The notes: generated from the letters alone by a model not told the origin. A stretch of DNA of 64,000 nt from Planctomycetota bacterium (GCA_020638675.1 JACKID010000001.1:2666001-2730000), one strand, 5' to 3'; counted from the first letter of the stretch, positions 17,493 through 26,420 are shown. Translations and numbers: made by a program.

Positions 17493-17525
17493 CACCAACT
17501 CTCGCCACCACCCAGGTTCGAACGC

Positions 17526-18029
17526 ATGATCATTCGCCCCGAAGCACCAGACGATGTCGCCACAATCCGCGCCGTCAACGAGGCCGCGTTTGAGACGCCG
17601 GCGGAGGCGGCGCTGGTGAACGCGCTGCGGGGACAAGTCCAGCCGTTCATCTCGCTGGTTGCCGAACGTGATGGCCGCGTCATCGGGCACATCCTGTTCA
17701 CGCCGGTCGAGGTTGTGGGCGACGAACCGTGGGCTGCACTGGCGCTGGGCCCGATGGCCGTGCTGCCTGAGCTCCAGAAACAAGGCATCGGCTCGCAGCT
17801 GGTTCATGCAGGATTGCAGGCCTGTCGCTCGGGCGGGCACGATGTGGTGTTCGTGCTGGGGCACCCGACGTACTACCCGCGCTTCGGGTTTCGGCGCATG
17901 TCCGAGTTCGGCATCACCTGCGAATTCAAAGCGCCGGATGACGTGCTGATGGTGACAGAGTTGGCGCTGGGCGCGATCGCCGGGCGCAAGGGTGAGGTGC
18001 GCTACCACCCGCTGTTCAAGACTGTCTGA
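17526..18029 (+). CDS. GNAT-family N-acetyltransferase (YhbS-like)
   Basis: 167 aa. It begins with MIIRPEAPDDVATIRAVNEAAF, the beta1-alpha1 element of YhbS-type GNATs. LGPMAVLPELQKQGIGSQLV carries the acetyl-CoA pyrophosphate loop Q/RxxGxG/A. 'DVVFVLGHPTYYPRFGF' is characteristic of the YhbS subgroup. The acyl acceptor is unknown. It lies 33 bp after the VOC gene on the same strand, probably in one operon from 15927 on. Confidence 0.88.
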   Translation: MIIRPEAPDDVATIRAVNEAAFETPAEAALVNALRGQVQPFISLVAERDGRVIGHILFTPVEVVGDEPWAALALGPMAVLPELQKQGIGSQLVHAGLQACRSGGHDVVFVLGHPTYYPRFGFRRMSEFGITCEFKAPDDVLMVTELALGAIAGRKGEVRYHPLFKTV

Positions 18030-18074
18030 GCAGATTTGCGGAGTGCCCGCCCCCGCCCGCCCGTTATAGCGTGG

Positions 18075-19010
18075 ATGAGTCACCCGAACGCAGCCAAGCA
18101 CAGCACCCGCGGCTTCGGAGCCCTGTCGATGTTTGTCGGCGCGGTTCTGCTCGTTCTCGCGTTCGGCGCGGGCGTGTACGTCGAGAAGCGCAACGCGCCT
18201 CCCCCACCGCCGATGCAGCCCCTGACGGGAAACGCGCTGCGCGTGATGACTTACAACATCCGCATCGACAGCTCATCCGATGGCGAAAACGCTTGGCGCT
18301 ACCGGCGCGACGCGGTGGCGTCGATGATCCGATTCCACCAGGCCGACATAGTCGGCGCGCAGGAAGCCAGCTTCGCGATGATCGCCGATCTTCAGGTGCG
18401 CCTTGCGGACTACCGCTGGGTCGGCGTCGGCAGCAACGGCGGCGACTCCGGCGCGGCCGACCCGATCTTCTGGCGCGAATCGCGACTTGAGCTGCTGGCC
18501 AGCGAAACGTTCTGGCTCTCGCCCACTCCAGCTGTGCCCAGCACCGGCTGGGATGCCGCGTTTCCGCGCACGGTCGTCTACGCACACCTGCGGGAGCGCG
18601 AAACGGGGCTGGAAGTTCACGTCTTCAACACCCACTTCGACCACCGCGGCAGCGAAGCACGCGACCACTCCGCCGGGGTGGTCGCCGAGCGCGTGAACCG
18701 CCTGCCGCCCGACGCGCACGTAGTGTTCATGGGTGACCTGAACACCGTGCCGAACAGCGCGCCGCTGGTCACGCTCACGGACACCACGCGCTTGCGCGAT
18801 GCCCACGAACTCTCACTGACGGGCCACTTCGGGCCGGAGAACAGCTTCATGGGGTTCCGCCCGTCGCGCTGGACCGGGCGGCGCATCGACCACATCCTCG
18901 TGCAGAACGTGGTGGTACAGCAGCACGGCATTCTGGCCGACGAGATCGACGGACGTAAGCCCTCCGACCACTATCCCGTGATGGCGGAAATCCTGCTCGA
19001 TGTACCTTAG
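18075..19010 (+). CDS. Endonuclease/exonuclease/phosphatase family protein, membrane-anchored
   Basis: 311 aa from ATG 18075; an upstream in-frame start adds 13 residues without support. One N-terminal membrane helix (about 15-40) anchors the enzyme outside the membrane. The EEP core shows LRVMTYNIRIDSSSDG (Asn/Asp ligand), DIVGAQEA (catalytic Glu), HVFNTHFDHRG (DHR-type, as in phosphodiesterase/sphingomyelinase-like members), VVFMGDLNTVP and RRIDHILV ... PSDHYPVMAEI. These are Mg2+-dependent phosphodiesterases. Close relatives include 'endonuclease/exonuclease/phosphatase' enzymes acting on sugars or lipids; the substrate here is not known. Confidence 0.88.
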   Translation: MSHPNAAKHSTRGFGALSMFVGAVLLVLAFGAGVYVEKRNAPPPPPMQPLTGNALRVMTYNIRIDSSSDGENAWRYRRDAVASMIRFHQADIVGAQEASFAMIADLQVRLADYRWVGVGSNGGDSGAADPIFWRESRLELLASETFWLSPTPAVPSTGWDAAFPRTVVYAHLRERETGLEVHVFNTHFDHRGSEARDHSAGVVAERVNRLPPDAHVVFMGDLNTVPNSAPLVTLTDTTRLRDAHELSLTGHFGPENSFMGFRPSRWTGRRIDHILVQNVVVQQHGILADEIDGRKPSDHYPVMAEILLDVP

Positions 19011-19092
19011 CAGGGCCGCTCAAGCCGCCCTTCTCTGCCCACGCTCTCGTCACGTGTAGCCGCCATGCTACCCGCGCATCTATACTCGCCCG

Positions 19093-20763
19093 ATGCTTAC
19101 CGGTGGGAGCAAATACGTTTGGTGCAGGCGCGGGTTTCTGCTCGCCTACTCGCTGCTGCTCACCTTCGGGATGACCTGGCCGCAGTGGTCGCCGTGGTGG
19201 TACCACCACCATGAACGCGAAGCCTACATCACCCGGTTCGATGCGCTGATCGTCGGGCTGTCCGAGCAGCACTGGCACCCGCGCTGGATACCGGACCTCG
19301 CGGCCGGACACGGCTATCCGCTGTTCAACTACTACACGCCCGGGTTCAGTTATCTTGCCTTGCCATTCGCTCCGTTGGGCGAACTCGCGGCCGTGAAGAT
19401 CCTGCTGGTGTTGTCCACGCTGATGATGTTCTTCGCGGCGTACGCACTCGGAAAGTCCCAGTCTAACTGGCGCGGCGGGTTGCTGATGGCGACGCTGTGC
19501 ATCACCGCGCCCTACATGATGTACAACCTGCACATACGCGGTGACCTGTCCGAGTATGTCGCGTTCGCCTTTGCCATCCTTGCGCTGCACCTGATGTTAC
19601 GGGCGATGAAGAGACCGACAGCGGCGGGCCCGTGGCTGGCGTTTGCCGCCGTGTACAGCACCATCGTCTGCATCCATACACTGTCGGGGCTGATGTACAC
19701 TGTGCTGTTCGGGTCATTTGCGCTGTTGCTGGCGTACCATCGACGCTGGAAGCCTCGCGACTATGCACGCCTCGCAATGGCATTCGGAATCGGTCTGGTA
19801 CTCAGCACCTGGTACTGGCTGCCGGCGCTGGGCGAGAAGTCGCTGGTTTCCACCGAGCGCATGCTCGAAGGCTTCGTGAACATCGAGAAGCGCATGGGCT
19901 ACTTCCCGGTGAACTACACCTGGCTGTCGGTCCGCCTGCCGGTGCTGGGCGCGATCCTCACGGGGGTCCTGGTCGCGGTATCTTTCAGCATCGCGACGTC
20001 TGCGCGGCGCAAATTCATCGTGACGGTGTGCGTCGTCTACGCCGTGATCGGCACAGTGCTCATGTATGACTTCGCGCTGCCGTTCTGGACCAATGTGCCG
20101 TTCGGGCGCTACTTCCAGTTTTCCTGGCGCACCATCGCGCCGACAACGTTGTTCATCGCGCTGGGCGCGGCCGCGGTGTTGCGGCGTCGTGAGTCCCGCT
20201 GGATCAGTGCAGGCGTACTGGCGCTGAGCGGGGCCATCGCCTGCGCCTCCGTGATCTGGCTGGCGAATGCACTGAGTGATCTCGCCTGGAAGCACGTAAC
20301 GGAAGACGAGATCAGCGTGGAAGGTCGCTTCAACGAATGGGACACGGTCGGCGGTGTGGATGAGTACCTGCCCGCGACGGCCGTGCGCGAGAAAGTCGAG
20401 CTGCCTCCACGCCCGCTGGTAACCGCCGGTGAAGGCGCCACCGTTTCGCAGGCAACGCGCGATTCGCTGACGATCACGGCGCAGGTCGATTCGCCGCAGG
20501 GCACGAACGCCATCATCCGGCAATGGGACTTCCCCGGCTGGGAAGTTGCCGTTGACGGCGCGCCGGCCGCCCACGGGATGGACGATGCGGGCCGGATCCT
20601 CGTAGCCGTGCCGCCGGGCAAACACGATCTGAGAGCCGAACTCCACCGCACACCTATCGAGGTTGCCGCGGAGGTGATCTCAGGCATCGCATGGGCGCTG
20701 CTGACTGTTGCCGCGATCGTGCTGCGTGTTCGGAAAAAACACCCCGCCAAGCTCGCAAGCTAG
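19093..20763 (+). CDS. Polytopic membrane protein with PTPS-related domain
   Basis: 556 aa with about ten membrane helices between residues 15 and 410, then a soluble C-terminal domain (about 410-530) and a last TM helix (about 525-545). The first loop, ALIVGLSEQHWHPRWIPDL followed by GYPLFNYYTPGF, is typical of the '6-pyruvoyl-tetrahydropterin synthase-related' membrane family (PF10131 type), which resembles YfhO/GT-C glycosyltransferases. The periplasmic Trp/Arg-rich tail ('IIRQWDFPGWEVAVDG') also occurs in YfhO-like proteins. A role in cell-surface glycan or lipid glycosylation is likely but unproven. Confidence 0.75.
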   Translation: MLTGGSKYVWCRRGFLLAYSLLLTFGMTWPQWSPWWYHHHEREAYITRFDALIVGLSEQHWHPRWIPDLAAGHGYPLFNYYTPGFSYLALPFAPLGELAAVKILLVLSTLMMFFAAYALGKSQSNWRGGLLMATLCITAPYMMYNLHIRGDLSEYVAFAFAILALHLMLRAMKRPTAAGPWLAFAAVYSTIVCIHTLSGLMYTVLFGSFALLLAYHRRWKPRDYARLAMAFGIGLVLSTWYWLPALGEKSLVSTERMLEGFVNIEKRMGYFPVNYTWLSVRLPVLGAILTGVLVAVSFSIATSARRKFIVTVCVVYAVIGTVLMYDFALPFWTNVPFGRYFQFSWRTIAPTTLFIALGAAAVLRRRESRWISAGVLALSGAIACASVIWLANALSDLAWKHVTEDEISVEGRFNEWDTVGGVDEYLPATAVREKVELPPRPLVTAGEGATVSQATRDSLTITAQVDSPQGTNAIIRQWDFPGWEVAVDGAPAAHGMDDAGRILVAVPPGKHDLRAELHRTPIEVAAEVISGIAWALLTVAAIVLRVRKKHPAKLAS

Positions 20764-20915
20764 CCCCGCCACGCCTACTCCAAAGCACTGCGGCGTTTCC
20801 CATCGTGGCATTGGCGCGTGCGCGTTACGCTTAATTCGGAAGCGGCAATAGGGCCGCAACCGCAGCAAAGGAAGGAGAGGAGCGGAACCAGCATCCGTCC
20901 CGAAAGGAGGCCGAT

Positions 20916-21065
20916 ATGTATCGCATGATCTGGTTGGGCACCTTCTCAGCAATCACGGCCCTCTATTTCATTCACGGCTTCTGGGTACTCGGAGTGGTGC
21001 TGCACTGCCTGCTTTTCTTCGCGTGGCTGGTGGTTGCACCGGGCGAGAAGCGCAAGCGTGAATAG
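20916..21065 (+). CDS. Small membrane protein (DUF5670-like)
   Basis: 49 aa, below the usual ORF size limit. A perfect ribosome binding site (AAAGGAGG at 20903-20910) stands 5 bases before ATG 20916. It has two hydrophobic stretches (MIWLGTFSAITALYF and VLGVVLHCLLFFAWLVV) and a basic end (GEKRKRE), giving a short helical hairpin with positive-inside tail. Short hydrophobic peptides of this shape (for example DUF5670/lmo0937-type) occur widely as stress-associated proteins. The strong RBS and following terminator make a real gene likely. Confidence 0.7.
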   Translation: MYRMIWLGTFSAITALYFIHGFWVLGVVLHCLLFFAWLVVAPGEKRKRE

Positions 21066-21067
21066 AA

Positions 21068-21092
21068 ACGGGGCGCGGATTTCCGCGCCCCG
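21068..21092. terminator. Hairpin between convergent genes
   Basis: CGGGGCGCGGA and TCCGCGCCCCG pair perfectly around TT, directly after the stop at 21065 and just before the convergent stop at 21096. There is no long T run, but it is well placed as a bidirectional terminator. Confidence 0.7.
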
Positions 21093-21095
21093 TAG

Positions 21096-21560
21096 TCATC
21101 CATCCATCCAGTCGCGAACGGCGTCTGCTGCCGCCGCGGGGTCCTTCAGTGTCACAGCCAGCGTCCTACCCTCGCCGTAGTGGACATAGACCGCGCCCGG
21201 CATGCCCAGGTCGCTGAATGCCATGCCGCCTCGCATGTTCATGCGCCAGCCCCAGCCACCGTACTCGAGCCATTTGTACTTGCCGTGCTCAACATTGGTA
21301 AGGTCCGCGAGCGGGATCCGTTTCTTGATGAGCCCGCCCCACGAAGCGACCACACCATCTGCGTCCACGCTGAACCGCAGCGACCCAAAGGGGATCGCAA
21401 GCAGCAGCATCAACAGCCCGATTCCGGTTGCCGTGGCCCAGGCTGCCGGATGCGCCCCGTAGCTGATCATGACGCTGACCGCAATTCCGAGCGCCCCGGA
21501 TCCGATCATCAGGATCAGGAAAACCCACCCGGCACTGTGAACTACGCGATAGGGCTTCAT
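21096..21560 (-). CDS. PH-like membrane protein
   Basis: 154 aa from ATG 21560 (GGAGG 6 bases upstream). Two membrane helices (about 9-30 and 38-60) precede a soluble domain with the pattern of bacterial PH (bPH) domains: LRFSVDADGVVASWGGLIKK, RIPLADLTNVEHG, and a C-terminal helix DPAAAADAVRDWMDG. 'GGWGWRMNMRGGMAFSDLG ... VYVHYGEGRTLAVTL' matches the 'yG.GiR....g.aylv..G.gV.i.l' strands of such proteins. The function of the family is not known. Confidence 0.7.
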   Translation of the reverse strand: MKPYRVVHSAGWVFLILMIGSGALGIAVSVMISYGAHPAAWATATGIGLLMLLLAIPFGSLRFSVDADGVVASWGGLIKKRIPLADLTNVEHGKYKWLEYGGWGWRMNMRGGMAFSDLGMPGAVYVHYGEGRTLAVTLKDPAAAADAVRDWMDG

Positions 21561-21598
21561 CACTCACCTCCCGGGGCGATTCTACCCAACAACAAACC

Positions 21599-21622
21599 AG
21601 CGCCCGGCTACAACCGGGCGCT
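21599..21622 (-). terminator. Terminator after the minus-strand lipoprotein gene
   Basis: AGCGCCCGG (21599-21607) and CCGGGCGCT (21614-21622) form a 9-bp stem with a 6-base loop. On the minus strand it is followed by GGTTTGTTGTT. It lies 20 bp beyond the stop at 21642. Confidence 0.75.
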
Positions 21623-21641
21623 GCGTTTCGAAAGCGTTCGC

Positions 21642-22463
21642 TTACTTGATGCTACCCGGCTTGAGTGGATTGCCCTTGTCGTCCACAGGGTTGCCGTTCT
21701 TGTACTGCAACCCGCCGTAGTTCTCGTCGTCGCCGAAACCACCGGAGCGATCCTCGCGCAGACGGCGCAACTTTTCCTCGAACGTCTCGTCGGCGCGTTC
21801 CTTCTCGTACTTGTCCGCCAATAGCCCGGCTTCGCCCGCGCGCTTGAGCGTGAACGAAACTACCGGCGGGGCGGACTTGTGCGAGCGGTGATACACGCCG
21901 CGATAGCGCGGCTCGGCCGTCGCGACGTCCGAGTCCTTCAGGTTCACCAGCGCGTGGTCCTGCAACTGGGCGTCGTAGCCATAGCCGCTTGGCGCCCAAT
22001 AGAGGGCCCGCACGGCCGAGTCCAGGTCGTGGCGACCGAGGTACTCTTCCTTGCCGCCCTCGTAGCGATACACGGCGCCTTCCGGGTTCATGTAGCCGAT
22101 GCGCGTCCAGCCGCCGTCGTAGAACTCGTACAGGAACAGGTTGCCGCGGTCTTCCTGCAGCCGGCGGATGTAGCCCACCTTCGTCAGGATCGTCGGGCGC
22201 AGCGGGTCTTCGGCGATCTCGATGTTGTAGAACATGTTCAACTGCAGGCCAACCGAGCGCCCGGATGTGTCCACGCGCGCGTCCGCGATGCGTCCTGTGT
22301 TGAAGAGCGTGGCGATTTCCTGGCCGGAGTCGCCGTGAAGCTCGACCTCGCGCTCGATGTCGATGCCGCGCAGGTCTTCACGGTACGGATTGTCCCGCCC
22401 CTGGTCAGCAACGCAGCCGCCAAGCAACACTGCAGCAAGCAACGCTGGTATCAGCTTTTGCAT
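21642..22463 (-). CDS. Hypothetical lipoprotein
   Basis: 273 aa with a type II signal peptide: MQKLIPALLAAVLLGGC, lipobox LGGC with the acylated cysteine at 17. The mature part is mixed alpha/beta with strands such as VGYIRRLQEDRGNLFLYEF, and a Tyr-rich 'EGAVYRYEGGKEEYLGRHD' stretch resembling MORN-like wording. The C-terminus is acidic and Gly/Asn-rich. No family is recognised. It is monocistronic with its own terminator. Confidence 0.7.
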   Translation of the reverse strand: MQKLIPALLAAVLLGGCVADQGRDNPYREDLRGIDIEREVELHGDSGQEIATLFNTGRIADARVDTSGRSVGLQLNMFYNIEIAEDPLRPTILTKVGYIRRLQEDRGNLFLYEFYDGGWTRIGYMNPEGAVYRYEGGKEEYLGRHDLDSAVRALYWAPSGYGYDAQLQDHALVNLKDSDVATAEPRYRGVYHRSHKSAPPVVSFTLKRAGEAGLLADKYEKERADETFEEKLRRLREDRSGGFGDDENYGGLQYKNGNPVDDKGNPLKPGSIK

Positions 22464-22526
22464 CGTAAGGCCTTGCTCTGGCGGGGGAGGCTCAAGCCTA
22501 GCGCGGCGGCGTGCGCCGGTCCAGAG

Positions 22527-23750
22527 TTATTGCAGAACGGAAAGGCCCGCAGCCCGTCCGCTGGCGAGTGAGAAGTGCTGCTCAAACCCGCCCCAGTCGG
22601 CGCTGATATCCAGCAGCCGCCCCACCACATACAGCCCCGGAACCAGCTTGCTTCGAAACGTGCGGGGATCGACCTGACGCAACTGCACGCCGCCGGTACA
22701 GCTCTCGGCCGCGCGCATACCCAGCGTGCCGGTGACCGTCAGCCGGGTGTCCGTCATTTCCTTGAGCAGCCCCTGCCGCTGGCGCTCGTGCAACTGCATT
22801 ACGCGGGCACCGGGCTTGACCTTCTGGTGCGCCAGAAACACTCCGCCGAGCGACGCCGGCAGGATGAAGTCGATCGCGCGATCGGAGGGCTCGCGGGTGC
22901 GCTCGCCAAATACGCGGTGCAGCCATTGGGCGACATCGTCGAATTCCATGCCCGGGTGAAAGTTGACCTGTAGCTCAACACCACGACCCAGGTTCGGCTC
23001 GACCTGGCGTGAAATATTGAAGACGGCCTCGCCGGTAAGCCCGGCCCGGGTAAACAGCATGCTTCCGGTAGTGCCGGCGTCTTTCAGCGGCTTGCCCGCT
23101 ACGCTCAGGTTCAACTCAACGTCCATCCATAGCCCGGCAAGTGTCGTTGGCCAGCTTTCGCCCACCGTGACGCCAACGTGCGCCGCATGGGCGGGCTCGC
23201 AGTGGTGCCCGAGCGCGCCCGCCAGACGATAGCCGTCTTCTCCGCCGCCCAGTTGTGGCAGGTTCGAGCCACCGGTCGCGAGAATCACCGAACGTGCTGT
23301 GAGCGATTCACCGGCCTCGATGCGAAATCCGTCCGAGCCAGGCTCAATGGAAGTGACGTTGCATTCGGTGCGCAGCTCCGCCCCGGAGGATTCCAGCGCC
23401 TCGACCAGCGCGCTTACAGCTTCACCACCTGAGGGCGGGCACACCAACCCGTAATAATCGGCGTCAGCCAGTTGCACGCCGTGCCCGTCGAACCAGCCGC
23501 GCAGAGCTGGGGCGTCGAACTCTCGCAGGGCATCGCTCACGAAGCGCGCGTCGCGCCCGTGAAAGCGACTGAGGTCCATGCCTGTGTTGGTAAGGGCGGC
23601 GGCGCCCATGGATGTGTAGCAATACTTGCCGCCGACGCCCGCGTTGCGGTCGAGCACCGCCACAGAATGCCCGCGCCCGGCGGCCGTGAGCCCTGCCATG
23701 AGGCCGGACAGCCCGCCGCCTACCACAATCACGTCAAATGAAGCCAGCAC
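22527..23750 (-). CDS. NAD(P)/FAD-dependent oxidoreductase, HI0933/BaiN-like
   Basis: 407 aa. The N-terminal FAD-binding Rossmann motif is VIVVGGGLSGLMAGLTAAGRG followed by VAVLDRNAGVGGKYCYTSMGAAALTN, the HI0933-family glycine pattern ('GrKillsSGgGrCNltN' region, here altered). A middle substrate domain and ATGG (ILATGGSNLPQLG) follow, and the C-terminus has LGMRAAESCTGGVQLRQVDP and GLYVVGRLLDISADWGGF, typical of the family. Some members reduce bile acids (BaiN); most are uncharacterised. It ends one base before the next gene's stop, within a minus-strand operon from pheS downward. Confidence 0.88.
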   Translation of the reverse strand: MLASFDVIVVGGGLSGLMAGLTAAGRGHSVAVLDRNAGVGGKYCYTSMGAAALTNTGMDLSRFHGRDARFVSDALREFDAPALRGWFDGHGVQLADADYYGLVCPPSGGEAVSALVEALESSGAELRTECNVTSIEPGSDGFRIEAGESLTARSVILATGGSNLPQLGGGEDGYRLAGALGHHCEPAHAAHVGVTVGESWPTTLAGLWMDVELNLSVAGKPLKDAGTTGSMLFTRAGLTGEAVFNISRQVEPNLGRGVELQVNFHPGMEFDDVAQWLHRVFGERTREPSDRAIDFILPASLGGVFLAHQKVKPGARVMQLHERQRQGLLKEMTDTRLTVTGTLGMRAAESCTGGVQLRQVDPRTFRSKLVPGLYVVGRLLDISADWGGFEQHFSLASGRAAGLSVLQ

Positions 23751-24080
23751 TTAGAACAACTGGGTTAGGTCGTACATGACCAGGCTGCCGCGCAGGAAGT
23801 AGATCGCCACCAGACCGGCGTAAGTACCAAGCGCGACCACAGACATGAAAATGCCGGTGTTGATCTTGGTCTTGCCGGCCATCGTTTTTTCAAACGAAGG
23901 GAAAACCAGCCCGAAACCCACAGCGAACAGGGTGCCTACATAGAACGGGGTGGCGGTCGGCGATGTGATGGAGCTGTCGCCGATGACCCCGAACACGTAC
24001 ACGGCAGCCCAAACAGCGGCCAGAATGACGTTTATGACGCCCACGTAGTAGGTGATCGAGACCGATTCCTTAGCTGCCAC
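23751..24080 (-). CDS. Small three-helix membrane protein
   Basis: 109 aa with three hydrophobic segments (about 12-32, 45-62 and 78-97). Its start overlaps the end of the PTPS-like gene by 11 bases and its stop abuts the flavoprotein start, so the three are translationally coupled. No motif is recognised. The neighbourhood suggests a membrane partner, but no specific role can be claimed. Confidence 0.6.
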   Translation of the reverse strand: MAAKESVSITYYVGVINVILAAVWAAVYVFGVIGDSSITSPTATPFYVGTLFAVGFGLVFPSFEKTMAGKTKINTGIFMSVVALGTYAGLVAIYFLRGSLVMYDLTQLF

Positions 24081-24591
24081 GATTCGCCCCCTTCTCCCTG
24101 TGCGGTAAAGCGTAACGGAAGATGCCCTGCTGGCCGGGTGCCTCTTCTACCCCGACCGTGATGGCATGCAAGTGCAGATACTCTCCGCGTTCCACGAGCT
24201 CATCATATAACCTTTTGGCAAGGTAGTTTGCGAGTAGTTCTGTCGAAGTATTGGGCAATTCCAGCAAAAGTGTGTCGGTCACTGGGCTGCTGAAGCGGCT
24301 GCCGTCGGCGTGCGTAACCTCAATGTTTTCGCCCTTCTGCTCGATCTTCAGCACCTCGGCCTGCTTCGGGAAGATCGTCTTGTGGTCCAGCCCGTCGCAC
24401 AGCTTGCGGAAGATCGGCTTGAAGGTGATGTAATCCAGCACGTACCCGGCCGGTCCCAGATCGCCCTCAACTTCCACCCAGGCCCAGTAGTTGTGCCCGT
24501 GCAGGGGCTCACGGCTGCCGTCGTTGAACAGCAGGAAGTGCGCGCATGAGAAGTTGAAGTACTGCTTGTCGACGAGAATGCGATAGGACAT
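24070..24591 (-). CDS. 6-pyruvoyltetrahydropterin / 6-carboxytetrahydropterin synthase family protein
   Basis: 173 aa. The PTPS/QueD fold is shown by NFSCAHFLLF (first Zn His, H18), LHGHNYWAWVEVEG (H31 and H33), GYVLDYITFKPIFRKLCDGLDH and a C-terminal VGVEEAPGQQG with the conserved Glu. QueD has a catalytic Cys a few residues before LHGH; here the segment is GSREPLHGH and no Cys is present, but E28 lies two residues before the Leu. That recalls the Glu-for-Cys exchange described for PTPS-III enzymes of folate synthesis. It may therefore act on dihydroneopterin triphosphate rather than in queuosine synthesis. No other queuosine or folate gene is near. Confidence 0.85.
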   Translation of the reverse strand: MSYRILVDKQYFNFSCAHFLLFNDGSREPLHGHNYWAWVEVEGDLGPAGYVLDYITFKPIFRKLCDGLDHKTIFPKQAEVLKIEQKGENIEVTHADGSRFSSPVTDTLLLELPNTSTELLANYLAKRLYDELVERGEYLHLHAITVGVEEAPGQQGIFRYALPHREKGANRGS

Positions 24592-24618
24592 CAGGACTCC
24601 ACGCTACAGCTTAGCGCA

Positions 24619-25650
24619 CTAGAACTGGCTCAGGAAGCGCATGTCATTGGTGGTGAAGTGCCGGATGTCGCCGATGCGGTGCTTCAGCATGGCAATACGC
24701 TCCACGCCCATGCCGAACGCGAAGCCGGTATACCTGGCCGGGTCGTAGCCCACGGCGTTCAGCACGTTTGGATCGACCATGCCGCAGCCAAGGATCTCCA
24801 GCCAGGGCTTCTTGAGGTGCTTGAACATCTGGCAGTCGATGTCGACTTCGGCGCTCGGCTCGGTGAACGGGAAGTAGTGCGGGCGGAAGCGCATCTTGGT
24901 GTCGGCGCCGAAGTACTCGCGCACGAACAGCTCCAGCACCGACTTCAGGTCGGCGAACGTCAGGTCTTCCGCGACCGCCAGCCCCTCGATCTGGTGGAAC
25001 ATGTACATGTGCGTCGCATCCACCGTGTCAGGCCGATAGACGCGCCCGGGGGCGATCACGCGCACGGGCGGCTTGCGCGACTCCATGGTGCGGATCTGGA
25101 TCGTGCTGGTCTGGCTGCGCAGCAGCATCGGCACCGGCTTGGCGTCCCAGTCCGGCGCGTTGAGCTGCAGGAAGAAGTTGTCGGCTTCGTCACGCGCGGG
25201 GTGACCGGCCGGGATGTTCAGCGCGTCGAAGTTGTGGAACTCGTCCTCGACCTCGGGGCCTTCCACCTGCGAGAAGCCGATGCGCCCGAAGATCTCGACG
25301 ATCTCCTCGATGGTCTGGGTAATCAGGTGCGCGTGGCCGATCTCGCGGCGCTTGCCGGGTTTGGTGAGGTCGATGCCGGGCTTGCCGCTGGGCTTGCCAG
25401 CGCCGACGCGTGCCTGCGCGGCCTTGAAGGCTTCGGTCAGTTTCGCGTTCAGGACGTTAGCGGCCTTGCCGTACTCGCCGCGCTCTTCCTTGGGGACATC
25501 CTTGATGCCGCCCAGGATGGCCTTGGCAACGCCCTTGCTGCCCAGATACTCACGCCGTGCATTTTCCAGCGCGTCGGCATCGGCGGCCGTCTCGAAGGCT
25601 TTCAAGCCCTCGGTCAGCGCGTTGGAGATGGCAGCAAGGTCATATCCCAT
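24619..25650 (-). CDS. pheS: Phenylalanyl-tRNA synthetase alpha subunit
   Basis: 343 aa from ATG 25650. The N-terminal coiled-coil region (1-90) is followed by the class II catalytic core: motif 1 region PGKRREIGHAHLITQTIEEIV, motif 2 LLRSQTSTIQIRTM and IAPGRVYRPD, then YFPFTEPSAEVDI and motif 3 GFAFGMGVERIAML. It charges tRNA-Phe as part of an alpha2-beta2 enzyme. The beta subunit gene pheT is not adjacent, although it usually follows pheS; it must lie elsewhere. The downstream PTPS-like gene starts 28 bp after the stop. Confidence 0.97.
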   Translation of the reverse strand: MGYDLAAISNALTEGLKAFETAADADALENARREYLGSKGVAKAILGGIKDVPKEERGEYGKAANVLNAKLTEAFKAAQARVGAGKPSGKPGIDLTKPGKRREIGHAHLITQTIEEIVEIFGRIGFSQVEGPEVEDEFHNFDALNIPAGHPARDEADNFFLQLNAPDWDAKPVPMLLRSQTSTIQIRTMESRKPPVRVIAPGRVYRPDTVDATHMYMFHQIEGLAVAEDLTFADLKSVLELFVREYFGADTKMRFRPHYFPFTEPSAEVDIDCQMFKHLKKPWLEILGCGMVDPNVLNAVGYDPARYTGFAFGMGVERIAMLKHRIGDIRHFTTNDMRFLSQF

Positions 25651-25703
25651 GGGCCGGGAATATAGCTGCCAAGCCCGTCCGCGCCAGTCCAAGCCGGTCG
25701 CGG

Positions 25704-26420
25704 CTACTCGTAGGTGTACTGAAACGGCGCCTTCTTGCCAAACAGCTTGCCGGCCGGGTCGGCCCATTCCTCGGCGGTGATGCCGTAGGTCTCGATCATG
25801 TCTTCGAGAGTGAGGTACGTAGCGCGATCGCCGTCAGACCAAGTGGCCAGCACGCCGTGATTCGGGTAATTATTCCAGTTGCGCGAGTTGAAGCAGAACA
25901 GGACGACCCTCTCCGTGCCTTTGCGAGCCGTAGCCTCGCGGACCTGATCTGCGCGCGGGCCGGTGTAGGAACACCAAGGCTCTTTCACATTTCCGGAGAG
26001 GAAGTCTTCCCAACTGGGCGTCTCATCGGTCTCCGATCTGAATGAACGAAACCGCCTGAGAATCACGCTCTCAAACAAGCGCTCGCGCAGGCACAGCGCC
26101 CAGAACTCCTGGCCGCTGGCATCGGGTTGTGCTTTGATCAGACCGTCGAGGTCGCCTTGTACTTCGGCCGCTTGTAACGCAGCCTGAATGTCATCCTGCT
26201 GCTTGATTTCGAGATAATAGGTCGATCCCTCGGGGTCACGCGGCTTCGATGTCGCGCCGATCAGCCAGATCACGACCCCTCCACATGCGAGTGCAAACAA
26301 AGCTGCTATCGCGGGGCCGCGTGCACTGCGTCGGGGGCGTCGCGGCAGGTCCAGTGGACTGCGCGTTGCCTGCGTCACCGGGCCTTCATACTGGTATGGG
26401 ATGTTGCGCTTGCCATCCAT
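25704..26420 (-). CDS. Hypothetical membrane-anchored protein
   Basis: 238 aa if started at ATG 26420 (MDGKRN); ATG 26438 would add six residues. A basic N-terminus leads to one membrane helix (about 38-60, IAALFALACGGVVIWLIGA). The outer part is an unrecognised soluble domain with segments such as EFWALCLRERLFESVILRRF and VVLFCFNSRNWNNYPNHGVL. The latter resembles the loop of type-II-secretion pseudopilin-like proteins with variable C-termini, but this is weak. It is adjacent to pheS without overlap. Confidence 0.55.
   Translation of the reverse strand: MDGKRNIPYQYEGPVTQATRSPLDLPRRPRRSARGPAIAALFALACGGVVIWLIGATSKPRDPEGSTYYLEIKQQDDIQAALQAAEVQGDLDGLIKAQPDASGQEFWALCLRERLFESVILRRFRSFRSETDETPSWEDFLSGNVKEPWCSYTGPRADQVREATARKGTERVVLFCFNSRNWNNYPNHGVLATWSDGDRATYLTLEDMIETYGITAEEWADPAGKLFGKKAPFQYTYE

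Noticed and set aside
16470..18101. 543-aa open frame on the minus strand
   Set aside because: It covers four plausible plus-strand genes (secreted protein, VOC, GNAT) with clear motifs; the antisense product has no recognisable domain.
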